Assembly (NCBI RefSeq): GCF_900107765.1
Contig: NZ_FNQY01000004.1
Coordinates: forward strand, 124,001-188,000
Length of the DNA: 64,000 nt
Source of the DNA: Arachidicoccus rhizosphaerae
GTDB lineage: Bacteria; Bacteroidota; Bacteroidia; Chitinophagales; Chitinophagaceae
Direction: 5' to 3'
Shown here piece by piece: positions 1 through 11,200 of this stretch. The notes below the pieces were generated by a model that worked only from the letters and a program-made list of their open reading frames with translations, was not told the origin of the DNA and did not search any database. The position numbers and the translations under genes are program-made. Position 1 is the first letter of the stretch. Every line of letters begins with the position of its first letter.

Positions 1-12
1 CAAAATTTCTCA

Positions 13-198
13 CTATTTATTGATTCCGGGTTTCTTTTTATTTGAATTAACCGTTAAAACCAGATTAATAAGCATAACTATTATTACCGCTGTCCACAGC
101 ATTTTGTTGAAAGGACTCGGTATTTTATCTCCCCAGACAGCCAGCAACAATAAGCAGATGACTACAAAAAATTTGCCTGCCAGTATAACCGCTTTCAT
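13..198 (-). CDS. Small two-helix membrane protein, unknown function
   Basis: A 61-residue protein that I do not recognise. Two hydrophobic segments are visible, about residues 5-22 and 33-50, separated by a short polar loop with GDKIPSPFNK. The C-terminus is basic (NSNKKKPGINK), so it looks like a hairpin inner-membrane protein. It lies divergent to the SulP gene. An overlapping plus-strand frame (20-214) also exists, but it lacks the helix-loop-helix-basic-tail organisation, so I prefer the minus-strand reading. The start is the ATG at 196-198. Expression and function are unknown. Confidence 0.5.
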   Translation of the reverse strand: MKAVILAGKFFVVICLLLLAVWGDKIPSPFNKMLWTAVIIVMLINLVLTVNSNKKKPGINK

Positions 199-338
199 GA
201 TTCAGGTAATTTAAAATTAAATTATTGATTCAATAATAAAGTTATTGATTAATAGTGAGTCTGCAAAAAATACAGATCGTATTTAATCCATTATTTAATT
301 AATAAGGTGCTCATTTTTCTCTTTATTAGGGTATTGCC

Positions 339-346
339 TACCTTTG
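339..346 (+). promoter_or_regulatory. Candidate -7 element for the SulP gene
   Basis: TACCTTTG matches the Bacteroidota sigma-ABfr -7 consensus TAnnTTTG and lies 53 bases before the SulP start codon. No clear TTG -33 element is seen at the usual spacing, only a T-rich stretch around 315-320. The call rests on motif and position only. Confidence 0.45.
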
Positions 347-399
347 CACACATTTTTTAAAAACATACACAGAACTTTTCTGAAAGATTTCACTCCTAT

Positions 400-1929
400 A
401 TGGCATTTACTTCTGCACTGAAAGCATTAAAAAACATTCGTTTAAAAACAGAAATCCTGGCAGGCCTGACAGTAGCCATGACAATGATACCAGAATCGCT
501 GTCTTTTGCCATTTTGGCGGGACTTACGCCACTAATTGGCCTATATGCAGCATTTATCATGGGGCTCATCACTGCCATTTTTGGTGGCAGGCCCGGTATG
601 GTTTCAGGAGGTGCCGGTTCAACTATCGTCGTTCTCATTGCACTGATTTCAACACACGGTCCTCAATATCTTTTTGCCGCCATTATTTTAGGGGGCATCT
701 TTCAGGCGCTGGTAGGCATATTCAAACTGGGTAAATTTGTAAGGCTCATCCCCCAGCCGGTGATGTACGGTTTTTTAAATGGTCTGGCCATCATCATTTT
801 TATGGCACAGATAGAACAGTTTAAGATCACAACAGGTGAAGTGACCTCCTGGCTGACAGGTACACCTTTATTTATTATGGCAGCACTGACTCTTCTGACA
901 ATTACGATTGTTTTAGTTTTTCCAAAAGTCACCAGGGCAGTTCCCGCGTCTTTGGTAGCCATTATCATCACCTCTTTACTGGTTTTTGCTTTGGGCATTC
1001 ACACAAAAAAAGTCATTGACATTGCAACAGTCAGTGGAAGATTTCCGGCATTTAAAATCCCTGCAGTCCCCTTAACCCTGGAAACACTGCAAATCATACT
1101 CCCCTATTCGCTGTTGATGGCAGGCGTCGGGCTTATTGAAACCTTACTGACGCTGAATATGGTGGATGAAATGACCCAGACAAAAGGCAACGCCAATAAA
1201 GAAGCAATGGCTCAAGGAGCGGCTAATTTAATAAATGGCTTTTTCTCCAGTATGGGTGGTTGCGCCATGGTAGCTCAGACACTAGTAAATATTGAAGCAG
1301 GTGCCCGCACGAAGCTTGCTGGTATCATAGGCGCCTTAACCATATTATTGATTATTCTGGTAGGAGGTCCTGTCATTGAGCAGATACCCATGGCGGCGCT
1401 TGTTGGTGTTATGATGATGGTGGCCATCAGTACCTTTAAATGGGGCAGCCTGCGAATCATTAAAAAAATGCCCAAATCTGATATTATCGTAGGCATATTA
1501 GTTGCAGCTATCACCGTTCTATTAAAAAACCTGGCGCTGGCTGTATTAATTGGGGTTGTCATCTCCGCCTTAGTATTTGCCTGGGACAATGCCATAAGAA
1601 TCCGGGCCAGAAAATCCATAGACAGTAACGGGCATAAAATCTATGAAATATACGGTCCCCTGTTTTTTGGCAGTACCACCGCTTTTTTGGAAAAGTTCGA
1701 TATCAAAGAGGATCCTGCACACATCATTATTGATTTTAAGCAGTCCAGAGTCGCTGATATGTCCGCCATTGATGCGCTTAAAAATATTACAGAAAAGTAT
1801 CTGGCCGCCGGAAAGAAAGTCGTGCTTAAACACTTAAGTCCCGATTGCCGTAAAGTCCTTCAGGACGCTGCAGGATTTATTGAGGTGGATATCATGGAAG
1901 ACCCTACCTATACGGTCATGCCAAAATAA
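400..1929 (+). CDS. SulP-family inorganic anion transporter with STAS domain
   Basis: A 509-residue inner-membrane protein of the SulP (SLC26-like) family, which moves sulfate, bicarbonate or related anions, usually driven by H+ or Na+. The N-terminus carries the family pattern (residues about 20-75: VAMTMIPESLSFAILAGL, then GLYAAF and GGRPGMVSGGAGS). It is followed by many hydrophobic helices to about residue 390. The C-terminal 100 residues form a STAS domain (GPLFFGST, then VIDF-like IIIDFKQSRVADMSAIDAL). The length is somewhat shorter than classical sulfate permeases but usual for bacterial SulP proteins. It stands alone and converges on the MacB-type permease with only 17 bases between the stops. 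The exact anion cannot be told from the sequence. Confidence 0.9.
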   Translation: MAFTSALKALKNIRLKTEILAGLTVAMTMIPESLSFAILAGLTPLIGLYAAFIMGLITAIFGGRPGMVSGGAGSTIVVLIALISTHGPQYLFAAIILGGIFQALVGIFKLGKFVRLIPQPVMYGFLNGLAIIIFMAQIEQFKITTGEVTSWLTGTPLFIMAALTLLTITIVLVFPKVTRAVPASLVAIIITSLLVFALGIHTKKVIDIATVSGRFPAFKIPAVPLTLETLQIILPYSLLMAGVGLIETLLTLNMVDEMTQTKGNANKEAMAQGAANLINGFFSSMGGCAMVAQTLVNIEAGARTKLAGIIGALTILLIILVGGPVIEQIPMAALVGVMMMVAISTFKWGSLRIIKKMPKSDIIVGILVAAITVLLKNLALAVLIGVVISALVFAWDNAIRIRARKSIDSNGHKIYEIYGPLFFGSTTAFLEKFDIKEDPAHIIIDFKQSRVADMSAIDALKNITEKYLAAGKKVVLKHLSPDCRKVLQDAAGFIEVDIMEDPTYTVMPK

Positions 1930-1946
1930 AATACAGGAAATAAAAA

Positions 1947-4358
1947 CTATTCACTTTTCAGGCTTTTGACAGGATTGGCACTGGCCGCCTGCAGCGCTTT
2001 TGACCCTATAATGGCCAAAGTGACGGTCATCATAAATAGGACCACCTCTATAAAAGCAAGGGGGCCAATGGTAATTTTATAGGCAAAGTTGCGTAACCAG
2101 TGGTGCATGATCCATGATCCGACTGGCATCGCTATCATCGCTGCCAGTAAAATCAGCCAGACAAAATCTCTGGATATAAGTGTTACAATATCTTTTTTTG
2201 AAGCACCCAGTACCTTTCTGATACCGATTTCCTTCGTTTTTGCTTCTGCTGTATAGGTGGCCAGACCAAACAATCCTAATCCGGAAATAAGGATGGCTAT
2301 GACAGAGAAAATATTCAATAAGGAAACAGAGCGGTTAAAAGTATCATAAGCGCTTTTAAAATTCTGATCCAGAAAGTCATATTTAAAAGGTTGCGCTCCG
2401 GCATACTGCCTGAAAACATTCTTCGTATTTTCGATAGCCTGATCAACCGAACCCGCCTTCGCCCTTACATACAGTACCCCTCCATGATTGCCATTTTTAC
2501 TGGGCCTGCTAAATACGATTAAAGGCGCAATCTTTTGCTTCAAGCTGGTAAAATTAAAATCCCGCATAACCCCTGTCACGATCCCTTTTCTGCCATTATA
2601 AACGACCTGTTGTCCGACAGGATTATTCAAATTAAGGGTCTTCACCGCCGTTTCATTCAATAAAAAATGTCCGGAATCTTCGGCCGTGCCATTAAAGTCC
2701 CGCCCTTGTAATAATTTTATTTGCATGGCGGCCAGAAACCCGGGCGCAATTTCCATATCGTTAAACAAAATATCAATATCCTTTCGGCCTTCAATGGCAA
2801 AACTGCCACTGCTATTATCTACCTGATCAATCATAGCACTCGCTGTTGTCACGGCTTCAATTGAATGACTATTTGCCAGCATATTGAGTACGGCTGTACT
2901 ATGCATCATCATTTCATGGGGCATATCGACTGTCAACACCAAAGACCTGTTATAGCCGATATCCCTGGTCTTTATAAAGTGCATCTGTTGCAACATTATC
3001 ACTGTACCGAAAATAATAATACCGGAAACAGCAAACTGAAAAACAACCAGTACACGCCGCAAGCCGTACTTACTACGACCAGTATCTCCGCCCCCCTTCA
3101 TAAATTGCAACGGTCTTAATCCAGCCAGCAACAAGGCAGGATATAGTGCTGATATTAAAAATGCACCTATAATTACCGCAAGGATTTTCAAAACAAAGCC
3201 ACCTGTTATCTGATCCATACTGAATAGCTGTCCGGATAAATTCTGGTAAATGGGCATCATAACTGAGACCAGGGCCAGGGCCAGCATAAACGCAGCCAAT
3301 AATAACAGACTGGTCTCCAGCATAAACTGACCCAATAAATTTAATTTATTAGCACCCAGGATTTTTTTTACGCCGACTTCCTTTAACCTTACCAAAGCTC
3401 TTGCCGTAGAAAGGTTTACATAATTGATGCAGGCAATAAAAACAATTAATAACCCGATCCAGCTAAAAGCATTGACTAAATAAAGCGTGGACTTACTGCC
3501 ATATTCATCTATTAAATGCATGTCTTTTAAGGATTGCAGGACAAAAAGATTTCCACTTACTCCAGGTCCGCCTAAATCCAGATAAACCTTTGTTATTTGA
3601 GACTCAACTGCGTGTATATCACTGCCGGCAACCAACCTGACAAATACGCTATAATCAAAATTTCCGTAATCATCATCGATGGTATGGCTGCTTTTTGGGC
3701 TATCCAGAGGATTATCAAGAGGACGCTTATATGGTCCAGCAATAAATGTTAAGGGTAAAAATATATCCAGGTGGCTAAGCGAGGTATTAGCAGGCATATC
3801 TTTAGCAACCCCTGACACAACAAACTGATCTTTACTATGCAGGGTTACTATTTTTCCGACAGGATTTTCCGCTCCGAATAACTTTTTAGCCATCGATGCT
3901 GACAGGACCACGTTATTACTTTGTTGTAAAACAGAACCTGCATTTCCGGATAATAACGGTAGTTTAAAAAAGTCAAAAAAATCAGCATCTACAAACCGGG
4001 TTACGCTACCAATTTCAAATATCTTTTTGCCGTTATATTCTATCACGGAAGCGGCGTAATCCGGACCAATTCTGACGCAGGCGGCAACTGCTTTATTCTG
4101 GAGCGCAATGTTACGAAGGGGGGCCGGGGAAGCAATCCAAACGGTATTGGTCCCATCCGAACCGGCATACGCATTATTTACCCTAAAAATGTGCCCCGCT
4201 TCCGGATTAAACTGATCAAAACTTTTCTCATATCTCACCCATAAAAATATAAATATAGCAGCTGCCACTCCGATACCCAGCCCAATAATATGCAGAAGAC
4301 TATAATAACGCTGTACCTTAATATTTCTATAGGCCGATTTTAAATTAAATAAAACCAT
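1947..4358 (-). CDS. MacB/FtsX-type ABC transporter permease
   Basis: An 803-residue permease of the Bacteroidota MacB-like type: two fused halves, each with a periplasmic MacB core domain and an FtsX domain, about eight transmembrane helices in total. Visible signatures are the N-terminal YRNIKVQRYYSLLHIIGLGIGVAAAIF helix region, the ARALVRLKEVGVKKILGANK cytoplasmic coupling segment near residue 325 and its repeat AEAKTKEIGIRKVLGASK near residue 705. Family members export peptides, lipoproteins or antimicrobial compounds, or act as mechanotransmitters. No ATPase gene is adjacent, so the partner must be encoded elsewhere. The gene follows the fucosidase gene on the same strand but is cut off from it by a strong terminator, so it is probably transcribed separately. 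Confidence 0.9.
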   Translation of the reverse strand: MVLFNLKSAYRNIKVQRYYSLLHIIGLGIGVAAAIFIFLWVRYEKSFDQFNPEAGHIFRVNNAYAGSDGTNTVWIASPAPLRNIALQNKAVAACVRIGPDYAASVIEYNGKKIFEIGSVTRFVDADFFDFFKLPLLSGNAGSVLQQSNNVVLSASMAKKLFGAENPVGKIVTLHSKDQFVVSGVAKDMPANTSLSHLDIFLPLTFIAGPYKRPLDNPLDSPKSSHTIDDDYGNFDYSVFVRLVAGSDIHAVESQITKVYLDLGGPGVSGNLFVLQSLKDMHLIDEYGSKSTLYLVNAFSWIGLLIVFIACINYVNLSTARALVRLKEVGVKKILGANKLNLLGQFMLETSLLLLAAFMLALALVSVMMPIYQNLSGQLFSMDQITGGFVLKILAVIIGAFLISALYPALLLAGLRPLQFMKGGGDTGRSKYGLRRVLVVFQFAVSGIIIFGTVIMLQQMHFIKTRDIGYNRSLVLTVDMPHEMMMHSTAVLNMLANSHSIEAVTTASAMIDQVDNSSGSFAIEGRKDIDILFNDMEIAPGFLAAMQIKLLQGRDFNGTAEDSGHFLLNETAVKTLNLNNPVGQQVVYNGRKGIVTGVMRDFNFTSLKQKIAPLIVFSRPSKNGNHGGVLYVRAKAGSVDQAIENTKNVFRQYAGAQPFKYDFLDQNFKSAYDTFNRSVSLLNIFSVIAILISGLGLFGLATYTAEAKTKEIGIRKVLGASKKDIVTLISRDFVWLILLAAMIAMPVGSWIMHHWLRNFAYKITIGPLAFIEVVLFMMTVTLAIIGSKALQAASANPVKSLKSE

Positions 4359-4438
4359 GACTTATCCCTTTTAAAAACCTACCATAAAGTATATGCCAAC
4401 AATTAAATTCTGAGTATCAAACGATTATATAGTAAATC

Positions 4439-4490
4439 AAAAAACCTGTGTTCGGTTTTGGAACAATTGCCACAAAACCGAACACAGGTT
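4439..4490 (-). terminator. Strong intrinsic terminator after the GH29 gene
   Basis: A perfect 18-base-pair inverted repeat (AACCTGTGTTCGGTTTTG at 4443-4460 and its complement at 4473-4490) with a 12-base loop. Read on the minus strand, the stem ends in a run of six T (complement of 4439-4444). It lies 25 bases past the fucosidase stop codon and ends the SusC/SusD/GH29 transcript. The plus strand has no T-run after the stem. Confidence 0.85.
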
Positions 4491-4515
4491 GCTAGCGCTG
4501 ACTTATGGTTACCGG

Positions 4516-6030
4516 TCATTTTTTTACCATCTTCAAAACCAGGGCATATTTAATGGCGGAAGATGAGTTACCTTTTTGGGTGATGGCTATTTCTCCCGTA
4601 TTTTTATTCAGCCTGGTTTTCCAGGCAGGTCTCCCCAGAACCGTAATATTTGCATATTCCGTTCTTAATGCTTCCGGCAAGTTAATGCTATGAGGTACCC
4701 CGAAATCACCTCCGTCATTTTTGTCATCAGTGAGGACAAAGGCATACACTGACTTCCCATCTTCGGATTGCGTAAACACTAAATTATTTTTTGCATAAGG
4801 AGCAATTGGCTTAGAATCATAAATAGCCGCTCCGTTTATTTTCATCCAGCTACCTATTTCTTTTAAACGGGCATAGGCCGTATCACTCCAGTCGCCTTTT
4901 GGAGAGGGCCCTATATTTAATAAAAAGTTGCCCCCTCTGGATACAATACGGACCAGCAAATGAATGAGTGTATTGGCAGGTTTATAATGATCATCCGGCA
5001 CATAACTCCAGGAGTCGCCCATCGTAATACAGCTCTCCCATGGATGATCCAAAGGCTTGTCTGGCACCTGTTGTTCCGGTGTCTGATAATTTTCATAAGG
5101 TCCTCCCACAGCTCTGTCAACTACAATAAGTCCCGGCTGATTTTTTCTGGCCATTGCCGCAATGCCGGCCATGTCTATATCCTGATTAAAAATACGCTGC
5201 TCTTTTTGTTCTTCCTGCGTATAAGGCCTGACCCAGCCACCATCCAACCACAAAATATCCATTGAACCATAACCGGTCATCAGTTCCTGAATCTGATTAT
5301 AGGTAAACTGTTTAAATTTGTTCCATATATCAGGATGCTTTGCCGGATCATAATTTACATTACGATCTTTGGGCGGTAAATAAGGCCACCAGTAATATGG
5401 GACATGCCAGTCAGGCTTAGAAAAATAAGCCCCAATCATAAAGCCGGCATTTCTAAAACTTTTAAATACTTCTTTCGCAATATTGGCTTTAGCATTACCG
5501 GAGAAAGGTGTTTTAGGCGATGTGACCTTATAATCCGTCTGTTTGGTATCAAACATACAGAATCCATCATGATGCTTGGTCGTAAAGACGACATACTTCA
5601 TGCCGGCATCTTTGGCTGCTGCGGCCCATTTATCGGGATTAAAATCAACCGGATTAAAGGTTGTCTGCAGGTTTTCATAAGCTTTTTTATAGGTAAAATA
5701 ATCATTTGCATAGGGGCCTTTACGCTGCGCCCAGGGTACATCTTCGGGACAAAGTGACCAGCTTTCTACGATACCCCACTGGCTATAAGTCCCCCAGTGC
5801 ATGAGTAATCCGAACTTCTCCCCCTGCCAGTGATGTAGCTTTTTTAATACGAGACTATCTGTAGGCCAGACATAGGTACTACCTTCCTGCTGTGCTTTTG
5901 CAGGCTGTAGTCCAGTCATTGCCAGACCAGATAGCACCAGTAAACCGGCTGCCAGTACTTTTCTGGCACCTCGGACATGACCGGCGCTGCCACGCGGGTC
6001 CGAACCTTTAGATATTATGTCTAATTGCAT
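4516..6030 (-). CDS. GH29 alpha-L-fucosidase, secreted
   Basis: A 504-residue exo-acting retaining alpha-L-fucosidase that removes terminal L-fucose from glycans. Family motifs are clear: KFGLLMHWGTYS (residues 72-83), TTKHHDGFCMFDT (150-162) and MDILWLDGGW (257-266). Asp263 in WLDGGW sits where GH29 enzymes carry the catalytic nucleophile. An N-terminal hydrophobic stretch followed by QPAKAQ suggests signal peptidase I cleavage near residue 47 and a periplasmic location. The n-region before it is unusually long (about 24 residues), and no better ATG exists. It lies downstream of SusC and SusD on the same strand with a 249-base gap and ends at the strong hairpin. It is the only clear depolymerising enzyme directly joined to the SusCD pair besides the altered GH2. 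Confidence 0.92.
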   Translation of the reverse strand: MQLDIISKGSDPRGSAGHVRGARKVLAAGLLVLSGLAMTGLQPAKAQQEGSTYVWPTDSLVLKKLHHWQGEKFGLLMHWGTYSQWGIVESWSLCPEDVPWAQRKGPYANDYFTYKKAYENLQTTFNPVDFNPDKWAAAAKDAGMKYVVFTTKHHDGFCMFDTKQTDYKVTSPKTPFSGNAKANIAKEVFKSFRNAGFMIGAYFSKPDWHVPYYWWPYLPPKDRNVNYDPAKHPDIWNKFKQFTYNQIQELMTGYGSMDILWLDGGWVRPYTQEEQKEQRIFNQDIDMAGIAAMARKNQPGLIVVDRAVGGPYENYQTPEQQVPDKPLDHPWESCITMGDSWSYVPDDHYKPANTLIHLLVRIVSRGGNFLLNIGPSPKGDWSDTAYARLKEIGSWMKINGAAIYDSKPIAPYAKNNLVFTQSEDGKSVYAFVLTDDKNDGGDFGVPHSINLPEALRTEYANITVLGRPAWKTRLNKNTGEIAITQKGNSSSAIKYALVLKMVKK

Positions 6031-6279
6031 GTAAACGTTATTTTACTTGGATAAAAAAAATGAAAGTCCCTAAAATTAAACCATTCCTTTCAAATCATAA
6101 AACCCGGCCACCTCTTTGTTTGGATTTTGTGCCGTCTGGCTGCCGTGAAAGACTACATGCATACATAAAAAAGACCGGGGCCGCCCATCCAAGCAAATAA
6201 AATTTTGCCTGTTCTGGTGACCCCAGCCTGGTGTCGATACTTAATAATCATTCACTTATCCGTAAGTCATGCTGTCCGC

Positions 6280-8181
6280 TTATTCGCTATAACCCGGATT
6301 CTGACCCAACAAGGGATTTTTATTGATTTCATTACGGCTGAAAGGCCTGAAATACATTTTATTCACCCATGTTCTGTTTTCGTGGGCATTATCCGTATAG
6401 GGGGTATAGGTATAATCATAAATGCTCTCATCGTGATGATAAGGCGCCTTCATGGTTTTACCGCTTTTGAAATTACCGGTAATTTTAATAAAGGTAATCT
6501 TACGCCCCAGGGTAGTCGGTGCAATCATCCACCTTCTGCAATCATGGTACCTATGCTCCTCATAGGCCAGTTCTATCCTTCTTTCATTACGATACTCATC
6601 CATCAACGCCGCACCCGTTGAAGTTACTGCCGGCATACCGGCGCGGAAACGAATTTTATTCAACCAACTTTTAGCCGTTGATTCATCGCCCGTCTCCAGG
6701 CAGCATTCAATATAGTTTAGTACGGCTTCAGTATACCTTAAGAAAGGCCATGGTACGAACTGCTTATCATTGGCATCAATAATATTATCATCAGGATCAA
6801 TAAATTTACGCATATAATACCCTGTCCTTGAACCATTCCAGTCCTCAATGGAACTACTCCTGGTATCCAGACCGGCCTGCGTAATCTTATTGCCTTTACT
6901 ATCCACCAGATCATAACTGCCCGTCTGGATCTGATTAGCCGGATCTACGTCACCGGATATTTTACTACGAGGTTTCCATCCCGCACCATCATATAAAATA
7001 GTGGCATATAAACGAGGGTCCCTGTTATCATAAGGATGTGCCTTTTCCGTGGCATCGTCCCAGCTAAATTTAGAGCCGTCCGCCATTTCATAATCATCTA
7101 CCAGTAGTCCAATAGGGGTATTACCTGACCAGTTATGATAACCGTTTGGTCCGTTATGCAGACCAACATATTCTCCATCCTCACTTTTACTGGCAATAAA
7201 ATACCGGGCAAATAAGAGTTCAGAACTGGCAGATGCGTCTACGCCACTGGCCTTGCTACCTCCGCCCATTGAAATGGAGATATAATTGGCCGTACCTTCT
7301 GCGGCAGACACTTTCGCAGTCAGATCCAGTTTATAACCGCCTCCGCCTTTATTTACCACTTCCAGTGCAGCGGCCTTGGCCTTGACCCAGCGTTCCTGTT
7401 GAGAGCCACTGGTATAGGCCAGCTGGTCTATATTATAATTGGGATCATTATCACTAAAGTCTGATAATGCTTCCAATTTGGACGCTACGTGCAGGTCGCT
7501 GGCTGCATACAACAATATCCTTGATTTCAGGGCCAGTGCAGCGATACTGCTTGCCTGCCCTGCGGACATGGTTTTATCAGAAAGCAAGGCCGCCGCACTG
7601 TCACAATCCTTTACGATAAAATCGACACAATCCGCAAAACTGCTACGAGCTATGGAGAATGTATCATTGAGTTCATAATGTTTTGTAATCAGCGGCACAC
7701 CGCCATAATAACGGACGAGCTGATGATAATAATAGGCGCGTAAAAAATAGGCCTGCCCTCTGAGCGTCTCATTGGTAGCTGCATCCGTAATGGCCGTCTC
7801 TGCACTGGTCAGGTTTTCTATTGCCAGATTACAGGCACGGATTCTTTGATACATATTGGCATAGGCATAAGTACCGGATACCCAGCCTAAAATGGTCGGG
7901 CTTAAGCTACCCTCGTTGATGGTGTTGATATTGCGTCCCGTATGGGTAAATACGGCTTCATCTGATAAAGAAGCCAGCATCTGCTCTTCAAATCCGCCAA
8001 CACCCAGGCCATTGTATATTTCCGTAATAAAGGCTGAGGCGAGTGCCGGATCCTTCCACACCTGATCGGAGGGAACAGCATCCAGCGGTTGCTGATTTAA
8101 AAAATCCTTGCTACAGCCACTTACCGTCAGTAGCCCCACAGCAAAGAACAGGTATATTATATTTTTAATTGACTTTTTCAT
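6280..8181 (-). CDS. RagB/SusD outer-membrane glycan-binding lipoprotein
   Basis: A 633-residue SusD-like surface lipoprotein that caps the SusC channel and captures oligosaccharide. I start it at the ATG at 8179-8181 because this gives a proper lipoprotein signal (MKKSIKNIIYLFFAVGLLTVSGC) with the lipobox cysteine at residue 22. The 21-codon upstream extension is in frame but not signal-like. Family signatures include FLNQQPLDAVPSDQVW after the cysteine, a TPR-like helical region with RAYYYHQLVRYYGGVPLI, and the C-terminal RagB block with ERRIELAYEEHRYHDCRRWM. The gene follows SusC by 49 bases, so the two are co-transcribed. The glycan is not deducible from sequence; the neighbouring fucosidase suggests a fucosylated ligand. 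Confidence 0.95.
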   Translation of the reverse strand: MKKSIKNIIYLFFAVGLLTVSGCSKDFLNQQPLDAVPSDQVWKDPALASAFITEIYNGLGVGGFEEQMLASLSDEAVFTHTGRNINTINEGSLSPTILGWVSGTYAYANMYQRIRACNLAIENLTSAETAITDAATNETLRGQAYFLRAYYYHQLVRYYGGVPLITKHYELNDTFSIARSSFADCVDFIVKDCDSAAALLSDKTMSAGQASSIAALALKSRILLYAASDLHVASKLEALSDFSDNDPNYNIDQLAYTSGSQQERWVKAKAAALEVVNKGGGGYKLDLTAKVSAAEGTANYISISMGGGSKASGVDASASSELLFARYFIASKSEDGEYVGLHNGPNGYHNWSGNTPIGLLVDDYEMADGSKFSWDDATEKAHPYDNRDPRLYATILYDGAGWKPRSKISGDVDPANQIQTGSYDLVDSKGNKITQAGLDTRSSSIEDWNGSRTGYYMRKFIDPDDNIIDANDKQFVPWPFLRYTEAVLNYIECCLETGDESTAKSWLNKIRFRAGMPAVTSTGAALMDEYRNERRIELAYEEHRYHDCRRWMIAPTTLGRKITFIKITGNFKSGKTMKAPYHHDESIYDYTYTPYTDNAHENRTWVNKMYFRPFSRNEINKNPLLGQNPGYSE

Positions 8182-8230
8182 ACTAATTAATTTTTTATGT
8201 ACTGCATAACCATACATGACTAAAATAGAT

Positions 8231-11200
8231 TTAGAACTGAACACTCACCCCGAAATTGATGATCTTGGCCTGTGGATAATACTGTCCGTTGGAGGAAGTT
8301 GATTCCGGATCCCAGATCTTGATTTTATCCCAGGTAATCAGGTTAAGTGCATTGACAAAGACACGGAGTCTGGAGATACCTGCTTTATCCAGCATTTCCT
8401 CAGGTAAGGTATAGCCCAGTTCCATATTTTTAAGTCTCACGTAATTATTGCTGCGCAGCCAATAGGTATTGTTACCGGCTACATTCATATCTGCATAATA
8501 AGTATTGTTGCGGTTGGCCAGTCTTGGATCCGTAGCGCTTTGATTGTCTACTGTCCACTGATGATCATAAGACCATTTCGTAAAGTTTCCGATATCTCCG
8601 GATTCGGTCAGCCCGATATATTGCAGGCCGCCAAAAGCTCCCTGAAACAATACGGACAAATCAAAACCCTTATAATCTACATTCAGATTTAAACCTGCCG
8701 TAAAAGAGGGCGAATTGGTCTTATCCAGTCGCACCTGGTCATCTCCCGTAATTTTACCGTCGCCGTTGATATCTTTAAACTTCATATCACCAGGTCTGAT
8801 CTGACCGGTTATATCACTGTAATCAATCGTATTGGCGTCAACCTCCGCCTGATTGGCAAACACACCGTCATATTGATAAGCCAGAAAACTGTTTACAGGT
8901 GAACCGGTAGATTTCTGATAATCCGGAGCTCCTGGTGTTTCATCCCAGAATATGATTTTATTTTTAGAATATCCGCCGTTCACGCTGGCGCTGTAATGGA
9001 CATCACCGGCATTCCCGTTATATCCTACCTTAAATTCCCAGCCTTTATTATCTACTTTACCCAGATTAACCGGAGGGAGTTTATCTGTAATACCTGAACT
9101 TTCAGGTATGGAATTACCACGAGTAATCAAAATATTGGTTCTTTTATTTGAAAAATAATCAAACTCAATACTGATATGATTATTCAACAGACTCGCGTCA
9201 AATCCGATATCCGTATTATTGGCAGTTTCCCAGGTAAAATCAGGATTATTGACCACTTTTTCATACAAGGATTTAACTTCCTGTCCGCCCAGTATATAGC
9301 TACTGTAACCCATCGTGGCTAAATACTGATATTCGGCCAGATTGCTGGTTCCTGGTGTATAAGCCTCTGCTCCCATTCTACCCCAGGAACCCCGCAGTTT
9401 AAAGTTATTGATGAAGGAAAGATTATTTTTCCAGAAATTCTCCTCCGATACACGCCAGGCCAGACTCACACCCGGGAAGAACCCAAAACGTTTATTGGGA
9501 GGGAAAATATAAGACCCGTCAGAACGCCACAAAAATTCAGCGATATAGCGTTCCTTATAGTTATAGCCCACTCTGCCAAAATAACTCAGTCTGGCTCTTT
9601 GGAACAGCCCGTATGGATTTCCGGTTGGCCCGTCATTGCCAAGGTCCTCCTCCTGGGTGCCGCCCGCATTAAACTGATCCAGATAAGAAGAAATAAAATA
9701 ACGGCGATAGGCATAAAAATCATCATTATCAACTTTTTCTCTGCTGACCCCGGCAAGGAATGTCACTTCGTGCGCACCTCCAAAAGTGTGCTGATAATCC
9801 AATAACCCCGTCAGATTCACCGCAAGCTGACTGGCAGCCCACTCTTTTAACCTTGGGTCTGTATAGGGAGAGCGCACATGACCGGTGAGGTCCGGGGTTA
9901 CGCCGTCATCCTGAAACTCACCGTTATCCCAGAAATACAAAGTCCAGGGAATCTGCCAGAGCTTTCTTCTGCCTGACATCTTATCTATGGAAGCGATCCC
10001 GGATAATTTCAGTCCTTCTACGCCTGGAATTTTTATTTCAATTTTACCGTTGGACTGAAAATAATCTCTTTTATCTCTGTCGTAGCCGGTTAAATTAGTG
10101 GTAATTACATAAGGGTTCTGGCCGTACTCAATATCCGGCCCCGGCAATCCGTTTGGCCAGACTTCAATTTCCGTTGGCTTGCCACGCATCAGCATCCTGA
10201 AGATATCGCCCGCACCCAGTGTCGGAAAATGACGGTATTCTTCTCTGGCCGTCACCCCTAATGTAGCTTTGACGTATTGATTAATATTAGCTTCCAGATT
10301 AATGCGCATGTCATACTGCTGATAACCCGTAGCAGAATTTTTATAATAAGCGTCCTGATCCAAATAGCCCAAAGAAGCCAGATAATGAATTTTATCCGTC
10401 CCCCCGCTTAACTGCACATTATGCTTTTGCTGAGGTGCCCAGTTTTTCAAGGTCGTCTTGAACCAATCCGTATTCGGATAATTTAACGGATCAGATCCGT
10501 CTGCATATTTTTGCATATCATCAGGTGTAAAATCTGCCGTGACGGTAGTTCCGGCCGTCGTTGTATATACCCCGTCCGTTTGAAAGGCCTTCGTTGCCGC
10601 CTCCCATTCATCGGTGGGTACATTATCATAGATTTTAAGTTCATTACGGATTTTGGCATACTGAACGGCGTCAGACATCTCAGGCGTCCTGGTCGGACGC
10701 TGCAGCCCGTAACTAAAATCATAGGATAATCTGGGCTTGCCTGTTTTACCCTGCTTGGTGGTAATCAGGATAACGCCGTTACCTGCTCTGGAACCATAAA
10801 TGGCGGCAGAAGCATCTTTTAACACAGACACGCTCTCTATGTCAGCTGGATTAAGCCGCTCCAGTCCGCCCGCTCTGTTAGGGACTCCGTCTATGACAAT
10901 CAGGGCGTCACTGTTACCCAGTGAATTCGTTCCTCTGATTCTGATGGAAGAGCCGTCATAACCCGGCTCCCCGCTGGACTGAATCGCGGTCACACCAGGC
11001 AGCCTTCCGGCCAGCGAGTTGGAGAGATTGGTCACCGGTGCTTTCTGAAGGTCTGTCCCCTGAACCGAAGCAACGGCGCCGGAGATGGTTACTTTTTTTT
11101 GAGTGCCGTATCCGACGACTACAATATCCTGCAGGGATTTATCAGCGGCCTTCAGCTGAATCACCAGACTACTCAAAGACTGACCGGCCAGTGGTACGGT

